From the NCBI RefSeq assembly GCF_000799165.1, contig NZ_JUGF01000002.1:1302001-1366000 (forward strand): a stretch of DNA of 64,000 nt. The letters run 5' to 3'. Positions 24,259 through 32,803 of this stretch are shown here, one piece after another. Both the position numbers and the translations under genes were made by a program. The stretch is from Methylotenera versatilis 7. Its GTDB lineage: Bacteria > Pseudomonadota > Gammaproteobacteria > Burkholderiales > Methylophilaceae. The notes beneath the pieces were generated by a model that worked only from the letters and a program-made list of their open reading frames with translations, was not told where the DNA came from and ran no database searches. The number at the start of each line of letters is the position of its first letter. Position 1 is the first letter of the stretch.

Positions 24259-25431
24259 TTAGCCTCTAATCACGTCTATATGCGCTGCTCTAATTTGCTG
24301 TAATAAAGACATCTCTTTATTTATCAAATCAATAAGCTTAATTGTTTCTTCTTTTGTTTTTAAGCCAGCACCTTGCATTTCCATCAATTCAATCTGTTCC
24401 TTTATTGATTGTGAGCCTGTGAAGATAAACTCGCGGTTTAACAAGCTCCCCTCAATAATGAATAACACTGTACCAACCAACTTAGTCGAATTCTTATTTG
24501 GGTATTCAATAAAAAACTGCTGCAACAGTTTGCTAGCAGCTACAAAATCTGAAATTACTTGCCTCCCGCTGCGACAGTAAATATCTAACGAGGCCAGATT
24601 GATTCCTTGGTATTCGTTGCTATGTAAGATCTCATCCTTAACTTGTGTATTAGTTGCTTCCATCAACATTTCAAATGCTAACAACATTGCTGCGTTCAAA
24701 CCTGCTGTCTTAGCATTTCCTAGCAATACCGCTTGATTAAGCACATCTGGCAATGACATAGCATCACAGATCTGACCCAACAAGTCTAATCGTGCTTTAG
24801 AGATGGTTCGGTGATAGCCATTTGAATGCCGCTCAGAAAAACCTGAAATAACTTTTAAAGCGGTCATGCGATGAGTTATATATAAGCTTGTATCAAGTGC
24901 GACAGTGACTAATCTTTCCACGGGTGTATTTAAACAACAGTGTAAATAATTGGCGGCATCCGGATCGGAAAGGGTGAAGCAGTAAATATCAGTTGCGTTT
25001 CGGGACTTTGCTGATTTAACCATTTGCTCAACCAGATAATGGATAACTTTATCTCGACCATAGGCATTATGTAACCGCTTGCTTGATGCAAGGAGTGTTA
25101 GCAAGCAAAGGCTGGGATTTGCAATACCTATATCCTCAAAAACAATTATTTGAAGTCTTTTGATTAGATAAGCTGGGTCAAGACTTAAAAGAGTCGAGGT
25201 GGCATGGAATGCTGTTTTAACTTCGCCTCTACGAATGCTTTTGTGCAAACTACTAACCGCTACCCATTTGTCATATACAGCTGGTTCAGTATTTGCAAAT
25301 GAATAATGACTTAACTCAGTATTAAGTAGCGATTCAATGTGCTTTTCTAGAATGTGTTCGCCGAATAAATCTTGAGATGCTGCTATTAGGTTGGTTTCAA
25401 GAAAAGCTTGCTTGCAAAATTCTTTTGACAT
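24259..25431 (-). CDS. Stand-alone RarA/MgsA C-terminal-like protein (no AAA+ domain)
   Basis: A 390-residue protein whose N-terminal third resembles the helical region after the AAA+ domain of RarA/MgsA. SSLHKSIRRGEVKTAFHAT (about 60-78) and YLIKRLQIIVFEDIGIANPS (about 88-107) follow the RarA pattern of KSIRGS-D-AALY and RRL-ASEDIG-ADP. No Walker A or B motif is present. The rest is helical with no recognised fold. In RarA and clamp loaders this region forms the oligomerisation collar, so it might bind host RarA, SSB or replication proteins. Similarity was seen by eye only. Confidence 0.6.
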   Translation of the reverse strand: MSKEFCKQAFLETNLIAASQDLFGEHILEKHIESLLNTELSHYSFANTEPAVYDKWVAVSSLHKSIRRGEVKTAFHATSTLLSLDPAYLIKRLQIIVFEDIGIANPSLCLLTLLASSKRLHNAYGRDKVIHYLVEQMVKSAKSRNATDIYCFTLSDPDAANYLHCCLNTPVERLVTVALDTSLYITHRMTALKVISGFSERHSNGYHRTISKARLDLLGQICDAMSLPDVLNQAVLLGNAKTAGLNAAMLLAFEMLMEATNTQVKDEILHSNEYQGINLASLDIYCRSGRQVISDFVAASKLLQQFFIEYPNKNSTKLVGTVLFIIEGSLLNREFIFTGSQSIKEQIELMEMQGAGLKTKEETIKLIDLINKEMSLLQQIRAAHIDVIRG

Positions 25432-25529
25432 TTGATTCTCATAAGTAATTGGTGATAAAACTTATCTTCACCTTATACGAGAGATTGTCAAATGTTTATA
25501 AATATCAATGACTTATATAATTTAATTGG

Positions 25530-26000
25530 CTATATTTCAATTTCTTCTGCCTTTGACAGTAATATATTCTTTGAAATTTCAATTTTATTGCCATTGCTAT
25601 CAAAGGAAATAGATTGATTTTTAAATTGGTTCTTTAAATCAAAATCAGCCATTCTGTGTATTAAGCTTTTTTCAAGCATACTGTTTACGGATGCTGTGGT
25701 AGACAAAACACCTAAAGCAGCTTTCAAGCGAGTGTTTGAAGGTAGCCGCATATCACAAAGTATTTCTTGAAGTGTTTGAACCGCTGTTAACGTAGTAGCG
25801 TTCATCTGCTTTGCAATTTCTTCTAATCCAGATGTTGTAATTGAATTAAGTTTTGCTTCAAACTCAGGCAACTTTTGCCAACGATAAACTGTCATGGTTG
25901 AAACTTCCAGCTGCGCTGCTACTAAGTAAGCTGGAGTTCCTAAAGATAACAACTTAACTGCATTAAGCTGTCTGGCCTTTAGAGACTTAACATTGTTCAT
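25530..26000 (-). CDS. HTH protein resembling a phage terminase small subunit
   Basis: A 156-residue protein with an N-terminal helix-turn-helix: LSLGTPAYLVAAQLEVST (about 18-35) and MTVYRWQKLPEF (about 36-47). The following region, EEIAKQMNATTLTAVQTLQEI, and a helix of SNTRLKAALGVL are typical of phBC6A51-like small terminase or transposase-type HTH proteins. No large terminase or other packaging gene is visible in the element. It may let a satellite redirect helper-phage packaging or may simply be a regulator. Its neighbours are the RarA-like protein and the primase. Confidence 0.65.
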   Translation of the reverse strand: MNNVKSLKARQLNAVKLLSLGTPAYLVAAQLEVSTMTVYRWQKLPEFEAKLNSITTSGLEEIAKQMNATTLTAVQTLQEILCDMRLPSNTRLKAALGVLSTTASVNSMLEKSLIHRMADFDLKNQFKNQSISFDSNGNKIEISKNILLSKAEEIEI

Positions 26001-26373
26001 TTAAATACCCCACAAAATATAACAATTCATAACATTTTTACATGTGCACCGAGTCATAAACGAAGTCCTCCAATATGAATCTTTTTAAGTCTATGAAAGT
26101 CAATGTAATTTAAGCAGTTGTCCCAGCAATAAAAGTAGATGTAGGATGTAACTCCTTAATTATTAATTGATGTTCTAGAAGTCAATGGTGTCATGGCAAT
26201 ATATTGACTTACGCAGAGTCTTAGAAATTAACAGACCAATATCACACATGATTACCTTTACGAATAACATATAAACTCCTATGACTCAGTTGACATGGTT
26301 GACAAACCCATTTCCATAACGCACTCATGTGTCCTAGCAATTTTATACTCCTAGGACACTAACAACGGTTCCT
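26001..26373. other. Gap with paired hairpin after the primase
   Basis: No gene is visible in these 373 bases. A perfect 9-bp inverted repeat, GTGTCCTAG (26329-26337) and CTAGGACAC (26351-26359), lies just after the primase stop codon. It lacks a T-run, so it may be a replication-associated palindrome rather than a terminator. A TTGACA direct repeat lies nearby (about 26290-26303). Confidence 0.4.
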
Positions 26374-28596
26374 CTACAAATTCCAAATTGTTGAGTCTGA
26401 TTTGCACGCATTCTCAAACTCATTCCGACAAGTTTTTAATGTGCTAAAAATATAGTGGTTTTGCCGTATCGTTGGGATGGGGCCATACGATTCCGGTTTC
26501 TTCTTACATTCCGTGAGACTTGGCAAAGTGCGTTTCAATTGTTTACCAAACACTGAAGCAATCGATTTATGTTTTTTACCATTATCGTTGCACCAATCAA
26601 GATATATTTTGTGCAACGATGCCTTACTTACTGAACAATCCCAATTATCTTCTGATGCCTCACGCAAGTATTCGTAAATAAAACTATCAGTAGAGTCCAT
26701 TGATAATAATTTCAAGTCAAAGTTAAACGGTGTATGCGGCACTTTGCGAACATTAAATTTCGATAAATCACGTTTTTTCAGAAAATACATCAACGCTTCA
26801 GAACCTCCTTGACGCATTTGATTAATAATTGCACCAAAATAATTGTGGTCTTCCTTATGCTTATTACTTACATTAAGAATGAAAAAGCGTCTGTCGTCTT
26901 TACCAACTGGAACAGCCCAATCTTCATTAGATGAGACCATTATTCGCTTGTAATTACCAAGGCGTATCACATCCTTAAATTTCTGTTCAATTGATGAGTC
27001 TGGGTCTGTAATCATCGCTTTTAGAGCGCCCTCAGCTGACTTGTTGCCGCCCCAAGTTGCCTCGTTGGCATAAACTAATAATACATCTTTAAGATGCCCT
27101 GTGAATCTACCCACAAGCTGCTCAATGCCTGATAGAGTAATGTAGTGTGGCTCAATCAGCCTTCCTAACTCATCGGTTGCCACGCCTTTACCAGTACCTT
27201 GGGCTCCACGAAACACAATTGCAACGCCGGGTAACTCCCAAGGTCGCTGAATCATGTGCGCCATCCAGCTCAATAGATATTCATAATAATCAGTATTGCC
27301 ACGGCATATGTTGTCGCTTAAATGTTGGAGGTAGAGGCTACAATCACCTTTGATGGCTTGTATTGCGAACCCCCTGAATAGATTGTAAAACGCTGAAGAA
27401 GCCCCTTGTGGTGAAAACACTATTCCGTCATATGACCTACGTTTTTCATCTTTCATCCAAGCGTCAATAATACTTACATCGTGCTGTTTTCCGAGTAAAT
27501 CAGTGGTTACAACGCGCATGTTGGCACACTTTAACTTCAGTTCACCTAAGCGGCAAAGACTAATGTCCTGCCTTCCTTTCTCATTGATAAACTCTGTGAT
27601 TACGAATGTCTGACCAGTCATAAAAACTACCGCATATGTTTTGTTCAACTCCTCTACGGTAATTTCGCTTTGTGTAGGTTTGGAGTCACTAAGCTTGTTT
27701 GATTCGTTGCAAGTTGTATTTTCACTACCCCAGAGTTGAGAGATGCTAGCAATGTCTAACTCAGGATTCTCATTGAGCGCATCTGCTACATCCCAACCAA
27801 CTGGCTTTCCTTCGGGTATTAATAGTAAGGTGCAAGATTTTGCACCTGCAGCAATAATGGCTTTGGCGCAGTTCTGCGCATATACGATGCCAGGGTTATC
27901 GTTGTCTCTCCAAATCATTACCTCTTTACCTTTAAGTGGTGCCCAGTCAGTTTTAGCGGCAGGGGCGTTAGCACCCATCATTGCAGTGGTGGCGCAATAT
28001 CCCGCATCTATGAGTGCTTGTGCGCATTTCTCACCCTCTACCAAAGCTACCAGCTCTGATTTCGCAATTCCAACAAGATTGTATAAAGGGCGTGGCTCGG
28101 GAGGGACTTTATACTCTTTGGTTTCTTTGTTGTATGGACGGATCGTTTTTTTGCCACTGGAATCTTCCATGCGGATAGTTGTGCAAATATATGTACCGTC
28201 AGCATTCAGATAGTCCCACTCAGCGACTTTTACAAAAGTTGTATCATTGTTAAGCTGAGTTTTGTCGTTGTCTGGTGCCCCAGATTTGCCTATTTCAGCT
28301 AAAGTGGTTTCTACTTTTCCAAACACAGCTTCTACATCGGTTTTAATATTTAAATCGAAATGCGCAGCGACAAAATCAATAATATTGCCAGACTCTTGTG
28401 TAGCATGGTCAAACCAGCACCCTCTTTTTCCCCCAACCAAACTAATGCTTAAGCTGTTACCTGCGTTTCCGTGAATATCTCCTATTCTGGATTCTGTGCC
28501 AGTAAATTTAGCGGCAGGAATTATTTTTTTCAAAACCTGTTCTAAGTGCTCAATAAGGGAATTTTTAACTATATTTTGTTTTTTAGTTAGCGCCAT
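26374..28596 (-). CDS. P4-type primase-helicase of element A
   Basis: About 740 residues. The N-terminal part resembles a phage primase CHC2-like region (KRGCWFDHATQESGNIIDFV). A TOPRIM domain follows (about residues 180-270), with VALVEGEKCAQAL and the DxD motif WRDNDNPG. The C-terminal superfamily III-type helicase (DUF5906-like) has Walker A GAQGTGKG (about 460-468) and RFTGHLKDVLLVYANE. Such proteins start replication of P4-like satellites. The ATG at 28596 has GGGG eight bases upstream and is preferred over an in-frame GTG three codons earlier. Confidence 0.88.
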   Translation of the reverse strand: MALTKKQNIVKNSLIEHLEQVLKKIIPAAKFTGTESRIGDIHGNAGNSLSISLVGGKRGCWFDHATQESGNIIDFVAAHFDLNIKTDVEAVFGKVETTLAEIGKSGAPDNDKTQLNNDTTFVKVAEWDYLNADGTYICTTIRMEDSSGKKTIRPYNKETKEYKVPPEPRPLYNLVGIAKSELVALVEGEKCAQALIDAGYCATTAMMGANAPAAKTDWAPLKGKEVMIWRDNDNPGIVYAQNCAKAIIAAGAKSCTLLLIPEGKPVGWDVADALNENPELDIASISQLWGSENTTCNESNKLSDSKPTQSEITVEELNKTYAVVFMTGQTFVITEFINEKGRQDISLCRLGELKLKCANMRVVTTDLLGKQHDVSIIDAWMKDEKRRSYDGIVFSPQGASSAFYNLFRGFAIQAIKGDCSLYLQHLSDNICRGNTDYYEYLLSWMAHMIQRPWELPGVAIVFRGAQGTGKGVATDELGRLIEPHYITLSGIEQLVGRFTGHLKDVLLVYANEATWGGNKSAEGALKAMITDPDSSIEQKFKDVIRLGNYKRIMVSSNEDWAVPVGKDDRRFFILNVSNKHKEDHNYFGAIINQMRQGGSEALMYFLKKRDLSKFNVRKVPHTPFNFDLKLLSMDSTDSFIYEYLREASEDNWDCSVSKASLHKIYLDWCNDNGKKHKSIASVFGKQLKRTLPSLTECKKKPESYGPIPTIRQNHYIFSTLKTCRNEFENACKSDSTIWNL

Positions 28597-28636
28597 AAAT
28601 TGCACCCCAGCTGAATTATTATTGACTTATTAGTTT

Positions 28637-28942
28637 TCATGTTGACTCCCCTGTGCCAGATAGCCAATTCCCATATAGGGTGACGTCAATCAGTACTGAA
28701 CGAGTTCCATTGCGCCTGATAATTGCCCCAGAATTAGCAAGTCCGTTTCCTGCAATTAGCCTACCTCGTGAATCAAACCTATCGTAAGCTTTGAAAATTT
28801 GAGCTCTAATTTTTGCTGCTGTAAGATTTGCAGAGGGGAAAAATGTTGGCAAATTGCCGACAGTAGAGATTACAGGTAGCGCTTTGATTACTAAATGTTG
28901 GTTTAATATGAATTGATCTTGATGTTCGTTAGTCATTCTCAT
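28637..28942 (-). CDS. Small hypothetical protein upstream of the primase
   Basis: About 101 residues, function unknown. It lies between the primase and the gene at 29062, in the same direction. The middle (NGLANSGAIIRRNGTRSVLI) and end (VTLYGNWLSG) resemble the wing and tail of small excisionase or PrtN-type DNA-binding proteins. AGGAC four bases before the ATG at 28942 favours this start over the ATG at 28951. It could control primase expression or excision, a guess from size and position. Confidence 0.5.
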   Translation of the reverse strand: MRMTNEHQDQFILNQHLVIKALPVISTVGNLPTFFPSANLTAAKIRAQIFKAYDRFDSRGRLIAGNGLANSGAIIRRNGTRSVLIDVTLYGNWLSGTGEST

Positions 28943-29061
28943 TGTCCTCATTAAATGCTGCTTATTCAGCAGTTATGAGTACAATAAGTCTGGAACTAAC
29001 CCTCCCCGCAACCCTCCCTAATTCCCTGTTTTTATAGGAGGGTCATGAAGGAGGGGCGTTA

Positions 29062-29895
29062 TCACTTTGCGTCTTGTATTTGCAAGTTAGCTCGAAGCCT
29101 ATCCCACGTTGTGTAAAATACGCTATTTGATGAGAATAGTTTTAAATTTTTACATAGCTCAACACGGCACTCTTTTTTGACGCCAGCCTTACCGCTAGCG
29201 GGGACCGGTAACATTTTAGGGTCATAATTGTGTGCTTTAAGCCAAGCAAGGACTGCGTTGTTTTGCTGCTCACTAACAGATATTTTTTTAAGGTTCTTAG
29301 TGTTTGCGACGTTGCCTTGCCCGTCATCAATGACCACATATACTGTCAAATTAAACTTTTTAGAATATGACGTGAAGTCACTTATAGTCATGTATGTTTT
29401 GTTAAATGCTGTAAGCTTTGTTGGGTTTTGTAGTGGGATATGGGTGTGATAGTCGTAAACGGTCACATCATTATTTAATATAGCCTTTGTGAGATATTCC
29501 AAATGTTTATTTGCAACTATATTTAATTTTGAGTTGCTAAACGAAATGTATTTCCAATTACTAATATTTTCATTAAAAGCTTTTTCATAGAACTCCCATG
29601 CGGTTAAACTAATATCTTCTCTTAGAGTCTTTCCTATTCTGATGGGTGCTAAATCATCTAGTGCTGAAGCTAAATTTAGCGATTCCCAATCGCTATCATT
29701 AAGTTTTTCTAATTGAAATAATTCGCTATCTATATCTTCATCATAGGGCACATCTATGGGGTTGGCTCTCTTCATGATTGCAGTAATTGTGAAATGGCTA
29801 GCTTGATCAGGAGGGGTTATAGCTTTTGCTATTAGTAATGGTATTTCACTAGATGAAATTTTTTCTGTAGCTGCGGGTAAAGTAATTTTAAGCAA
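29062..29895 (-). CDS. Uncharacterised element A protein
   Basis: I do not recognise this 277-residue protein. It lies one base after the integrase stop codon, so it is cotranscribed with int. There is no signal peptide or membrane segment. The C-terminal third is basic (SGKAGVKKECRVELCKNLKLF) and ends with a WDRLRANLQ helix, suggesting nucleic-acid binding. The N-terminus begins with a conserved-looking strand, LKITLPAATEKISSSEIPLLIAKA. It could be an accessory integration or replication factor. Confidence 0.6.
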   Translation of the reverse strand: MLKITLPAATEKISSSEIPLLIAKAITPPDQASHFTITAIMKRANPIDVPYDEDIDSELFQLEKLNDSDWESLNLASALDDLAPIRIGKTLREDISLTAWEFYEKAFNENISNWKYISFSNSKLNIVANKHLEYLTKAILNNDVTVYDYHTHIPLQNPTKLTAFNKTYMTISDFTSYSKKFNLTVYVVIDDGQGNVANTKNLKKISVSEQQNNAVLAWLKAHNYDPKMLPVPASGKAGVKKECRVELCKNLKLFSSNSVFYTTWDRLRANLQIQDAK

Positions 29896-29896
29896 G

Positions 29897-31003
29897 TTAG
29901 CCCACTCCTAATGTCTTTGCAAGCGTGTTGCTAATCTCTGATGCTCGGGTGGGGGCAAGGTGGGCGTACCGACTTACCATCGCCATGGTACGGTGACCAA
30001 GTATCTTTGATATTTCTAGTGGGGAAACACCATTCATCATGAGGTACGACGCACAAGTATGTCGCAAATCATGCCAGTGAAAATCAGAAATAGCCGCCTC
30101 ACTTAATGCGGTTGTAAATGGCTTTCGCAAATGAAGAAAAGCAGATTTCCTAGAAGCAGGTGTAGGCGGGAATATTCGGTCGTCTGATAGGTTGCGTACC
30201 TTGGCTCGCTCTTGTAGTAAGGTTAATGCTTCACCTACTAGCGGCATCACTTTTGTGTCATTATTTTTAGTAGTGCCAGCCTGAAGCATTGCCCTGCCAG
30301 CATTAAGATCAATTTGCCCCCAACGAAGACTCATCACCTCAGATTGCCGTCCTCCAGTAGTGAGCGATAATAGCACTGCAAGATATAGATCGGGATGCTT
30401 GCGGCAAGCCAAAAGGAAGCGGGGCAGTTCGTCTGAATCAAGAAAGCGTACCCGACCCTTACTCTCTGCAAGCTTTGTAACGCGTTCTATCGGATTTCTT
30501 TCAAGCCACCCCAACTCTTTCACTCCATATGAACATGCGCTAGAAAGTGCAGCTAGAAATCGATTGGTAGTTGCCCCGCTCCTTCTCTTTTCGAGCGCAA
30601 CCTTCGTTACTAATCCGTCTACACCACGTTTGCGTACAGTAAGAAATTCATTTAGAAGTTGGTCGCGGCTTTTGGCTATCAAGGCTGGAGTAATATCTTT
30701 TAATAATTTACTGCCATGAGTTTTATGCCACCAATCAAGGCGTGCCTTCATATAACTTGCTGATTTAAGTTTTATATGTGCTGGGCTACTTTTATACTCA
30801 ATTAGTAGTTCACTTAGTGTGTGCAGTTTGCTCATACCAAAGTGGCGACCTGCTTTAATGTCTGCTTCGGTTTTTTGTACCCAGTCGCGAGCATCAGTCA
30901 TTCGAGTAAAAGTAGCACTTTCTGTGGGGTGCCCTTTCAGACGAATTTTCACGCGGTAACTAGTTGATCCGTCGCTGTTTTTACGTTTTTCAATTGTAGC
31001 CAT
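29897..31003 (-). CDS. int: Tyrosine integrase of element A
   Basis: A 368-residue integrase. An N-terminal AP2-like/arm domain begins MATIEKRKNSDGSTSYRV, followed by a core-binding domain. The catalytic domain shows GGRQSEVMSLRW (Arg), HDLRHTCAS (His-x-x-Arg), LGHRTMAM (His) and nucleophile Tyr in RYAHLAP. It differs from the P4-type enzyme of element B, yet both use the same tRNA-Met. Its start is 308 bp from the tRNA 3' end, with possible arm motifs in the gap. Confidence 0.95.
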   Translation of the reverse strand: MATIEKRKNSDGSTSYRVKIRLKGHPTESATFTRMTDARDWVQKTEADIKAGRHFGMSKLHTLSELLIEYKSSPAHIKLKSASYMKARLDWWHKTHGSKLLKDITPALIAKSRDQLLNEFLTVRKRGVDGLVTKVALEKRRSGATTNRFLAALSSACSYGVKELGWLERNPIERVTKLAESKGRVRFLDSDELPRFLLACRKHPDLYLAVLLSLTTGGRQSEVMSLRWGQIDLNAGRAMLQAGTTKNNDTKVMPLVGEALTLLQERAKVRNLSDDRIFPPTPASRKSAFLHLRKPFTTALSEAAISDFHWHDLRHTCASYLMMNGVSPLEISKILGHRTMAMVSRYAHLAPTRASEISNTLAKTLGVG

Positions 31004-31311
31004 GATTAGCTCGGAGAATAAATTTAATACTTATCCACACTCTAGTGTAAGTAGCAATAAATTACAACAGAGGATACAAAGTCCTCAAATACCGATGCAA
31101 TAAAACCATAAAATCAAGAAGATATGATTTATTCTTTGTGTAAGGGGCAGTGGTGGGGCATCTTAGGCTGAGTTAGAAGTTGACTCATTCAGGTGGGCGA
31201 CAGTTCTGATAAGCGCTTTAGTGAGTTGATTTGTTTTTCACGCTTGCCCCACGAGTGTCCCTTTAGGGCGCAAAAGAAAACGCCCCAATCTCTCGAAAGG
31301 GGCGTCTGTGT
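31004..31311. promoter_or_regulatory. Integrase A upstream region with possible arm sites
   Basis: The 308-bp gap holds no gene. It carries TGCCCC/TGTCCC-type motifs in both orientations: GGGGCA 31144-31149, TGGGGCA 31154-31160, TGCCCCA 31245-31251 and TGTCCC 31256-31261. Their place between int and the att core fits integrase arm sites. Confidence 0.35.
31280..31305 (-). terminator. Terminator of tRNA-Met
   Basis: A 7-bp stem (ACGCCCC / GGGGCGT), followed on the minus strand by TTTTCTTTT. It begins just after the tRNA 3' end and lies inside element A, which would therefore have restored a terminator on integration. Confidence 0.75.
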
Positions 31312-31388
31312 TGGTGGTGAAAGAGGGACTTGAACCCTCGACCCCAGGATTATGAATCCTGTGCTCTAACCAGCTGAGCTACATCACC
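31312..31388 (-). tRNA. tRNA-Met (anticodon CAT)
   Basis: A 77-base tRNA with encoded CCA (31312-31314). The minus strand begins GGTGATG, the D arm contains AGCTCAGCTGGTTAGAG, the anticodon loop TTCATAA gives CAT, and the T arm GAGGG-TTCAAGT-CCCTC is perfect. The acceptor stem has one T-T mismatch and one G-T pair at its base. CAT could also be Ile2 if modified, but the body resembles elongator Met. It is the attachment gene for elements A and B and remains intact. Confidence 0.93.
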
Positions 31389-31543
31389 TTTAAAACTTTT
31401 AACGTAAAACTGGTTGTGAAAATTTAATCACTTAAACTTTAGACAAGGGCGCAATTCTAGTGTTTTAGCGGCATATTGTCAAAAATAACTTAACTTTTCT
31501 ACGTAAAATTTGTCGTTATTTTTAAGTCTTAATTTTTGTATGG

Positions 31544-32629
31544 TTACACATTAAATCTAAAGTGCATTACATCGCCGTCTTGCACGATATATTCTTTACC
31601 TTCCAAGCGCATTTTTCCGGCTTCTTTGCTACCTTGTTCGCCTTTGTTTTTGACATATTCATCGTACTGAATGACTTCTGCGCGAATAAAGCCACGTTCA
31701 AAGTCGGTGTGGATGACGCCAGCGGCTTGCGGGGCAGTTGCGCCTTTTTTCACGGTCCAAGCGCGCACTTCTTGTACGCCAGCGGTGAAGTAGGTTTGTA
31801 GGCCTAGTAAATCGTAAGCGGCGCGAATGACGCGGTTTAAGCCTGGTTCATCTTGGCCTAATTCGCTTAAAAATAATAGTTTATCTTCTTCATCCAGTTC
31901 TGAGATTTCGCCTTCAATTTTTGCACAAATACATACTACAGGGGCGTTTTCTACTTTGCCTAGCGCAATTACTTTGTCTAGTAGTGGGTTGTTTTCAAAG
32001 CCTGTTTCGTCTACATTGGCTAAATACATCACTGGTTTAACAGTAATGAGGCAGAGTGGTTTTAATAGCTGTAATTCATCCGCGTCTAAGTTTAAAGTGC
32101 GCACAGCTTTGGCTTCATTCAAGCATGGCAACACTTTGTTTAATACCGATACTAAAGCAATGGCATCTTTATCCCCACTTTTGGCTTTTTTGCTTTCGCG
32201 CTGCATGGTTTTTTCAACGGTTTCCATATCGGCAAGCGCAAGTTCGGTATTAATGACTTCAATATCTGATAGTGGGTCAATTTTGTTGGATACGTGAATC
32301 ACGTTTGCATCTTCAAAACAACGAACTACGTGCGCGATAGCATCAGTTTCTCGGATGTTAGCTAGAAACTTATTACCCAAGCCTTCACCTTTTGATGCGC
32401 CTGCTACTAAGCCTGCAATGTCGACAAACTCAACAATCGCTGGCTGCACTTTTTGTGGTTTAACAATATCAATCAGTGGCTGCATGCGCGGGTCAGGCAC
32501 TTCTACGATGCCAACGTTTGGCTCGATCGTGCAAAAAGGGTAGTTTTCTGCAGCGATTCCCGCTTTGGTAATCGCGTTAAATAAGGTAGATTTCCCTACG
32601 TTGGGTAGGCCAACAATTCCGCACTTCAT
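31544..32629 (-). CDS. ychF: YchF/OLA1 family P-loop ATPase
   Basis: A 361-residue Obg-like ATPase with G1 GLPNVGKST (7-15), YPFCTIEPN (about 31-39), DIAGLV G3 motif (about 69-74) and the altered G4 typical of YchF. A coiled segment follows, then the C-terminal TGS domain ([20 protein letters not shown]). YchF prefers ATP, binds ribosomes and affects the stress response. The length is normal. GGAAAAAAC before the ATG supports the start. It lies downstream of rplY and pth, the usual order. Confidence 0.96.
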   Translation of the reverse strand: MKCGIVGLPNVGKSTLFNAITKAGIAAENYPFCTIEPNVGIVEVPDPRMQPLIDIVKPQKVQPAIVEFVDIAGLVAGASKGEGLGNKFLANIRETDAIAHVVRCFEDANVIHVSNKIDPLSDIEVINTELALADMETVEKTMQRESKKAKSGDKDAIALVSVLNKVLPCLNEAKAVRTLNLDADELQLLKPLCLITVKPVMYLANVDETGFENNPLLDKVIALGKVENAPVVCICAKIEGEISELDEEDKLLFLSELGQDEPGLNRVIRAAYDLLGLQTYFTAGVQEVRAWTVKKGATAPQAAGVIHTDFERGFIRAEVIQYDEYVKNKGEQGSKEAGKMRLEGKEYIVQDGDVMHFRFNV

Positions 32630-32641
32630 GTTTTTTCCAGT

Positions 32642-32750
32642 CTGTCTTTTCGTTGATTACCGCGTTGGCTGCGTCTTCGCAACTTCGCCGTACTTAATGT
32701 ACTGTCTTAGCTACTCAATTCTTGCCGCCTTGTACTAAACGAAAATACAG
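32642..32750. repeat. Possible MITE-like palindromic element
   Basis: The 109-bp gap element has near-perfect ends, CTGTCTTTTCGTT (32642-32654) and AACGAAAATACAG (32738-32750), 12 of 13 paired. An inner palindrome GTACTTAATGTAC is present. It encodes no protein. It looks like a dispersed intergenic repeat, but I see no second copy here. Confidence 0.45.
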
Positions 32751-32803
32751 GTGGAAAAATTGATAATTTCACTATTTATTGCAAAGCATAAGTTTGCATG
32801 TGT

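Larger units (their letters stand above)
12789..31360. mobile_element. Integrated element A (about 18.6 kb defence island, tRNA-Met)
   Basis: Flanked by the 50-bp direct repeats at 12739-12788 and 31311-31360; the second lies within the intact tRNA-Met gene. The integrase (29897-31003) is next to the tRNA, followed by two unknown genes, a P4-type primase-helicase, a small-terminase-like HTH protein, a RarA-like protein, a second recombinase, and two convergent defence blocks. An AlpA-like gene marks the far end. No structural phage or conjugation genes are visible, so this is a P4-like satellite or genomic island. Confidence 0.88.

Noticed and set aside
27743-28213. 156-residue plus-strand frame
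   Set aside because: Lies wholly antisense to the primase-helicase, whose motifs are clear.
31004-31311. Remnant IS element between the integrase and tRNA
   Set aside because: No transposase fragment or terminal inverted repeats are visible.
31827-32297. 156-residue plus-strand frame
   Set aside because: Antisense to ychF; low-complexity Ser-rich translation.
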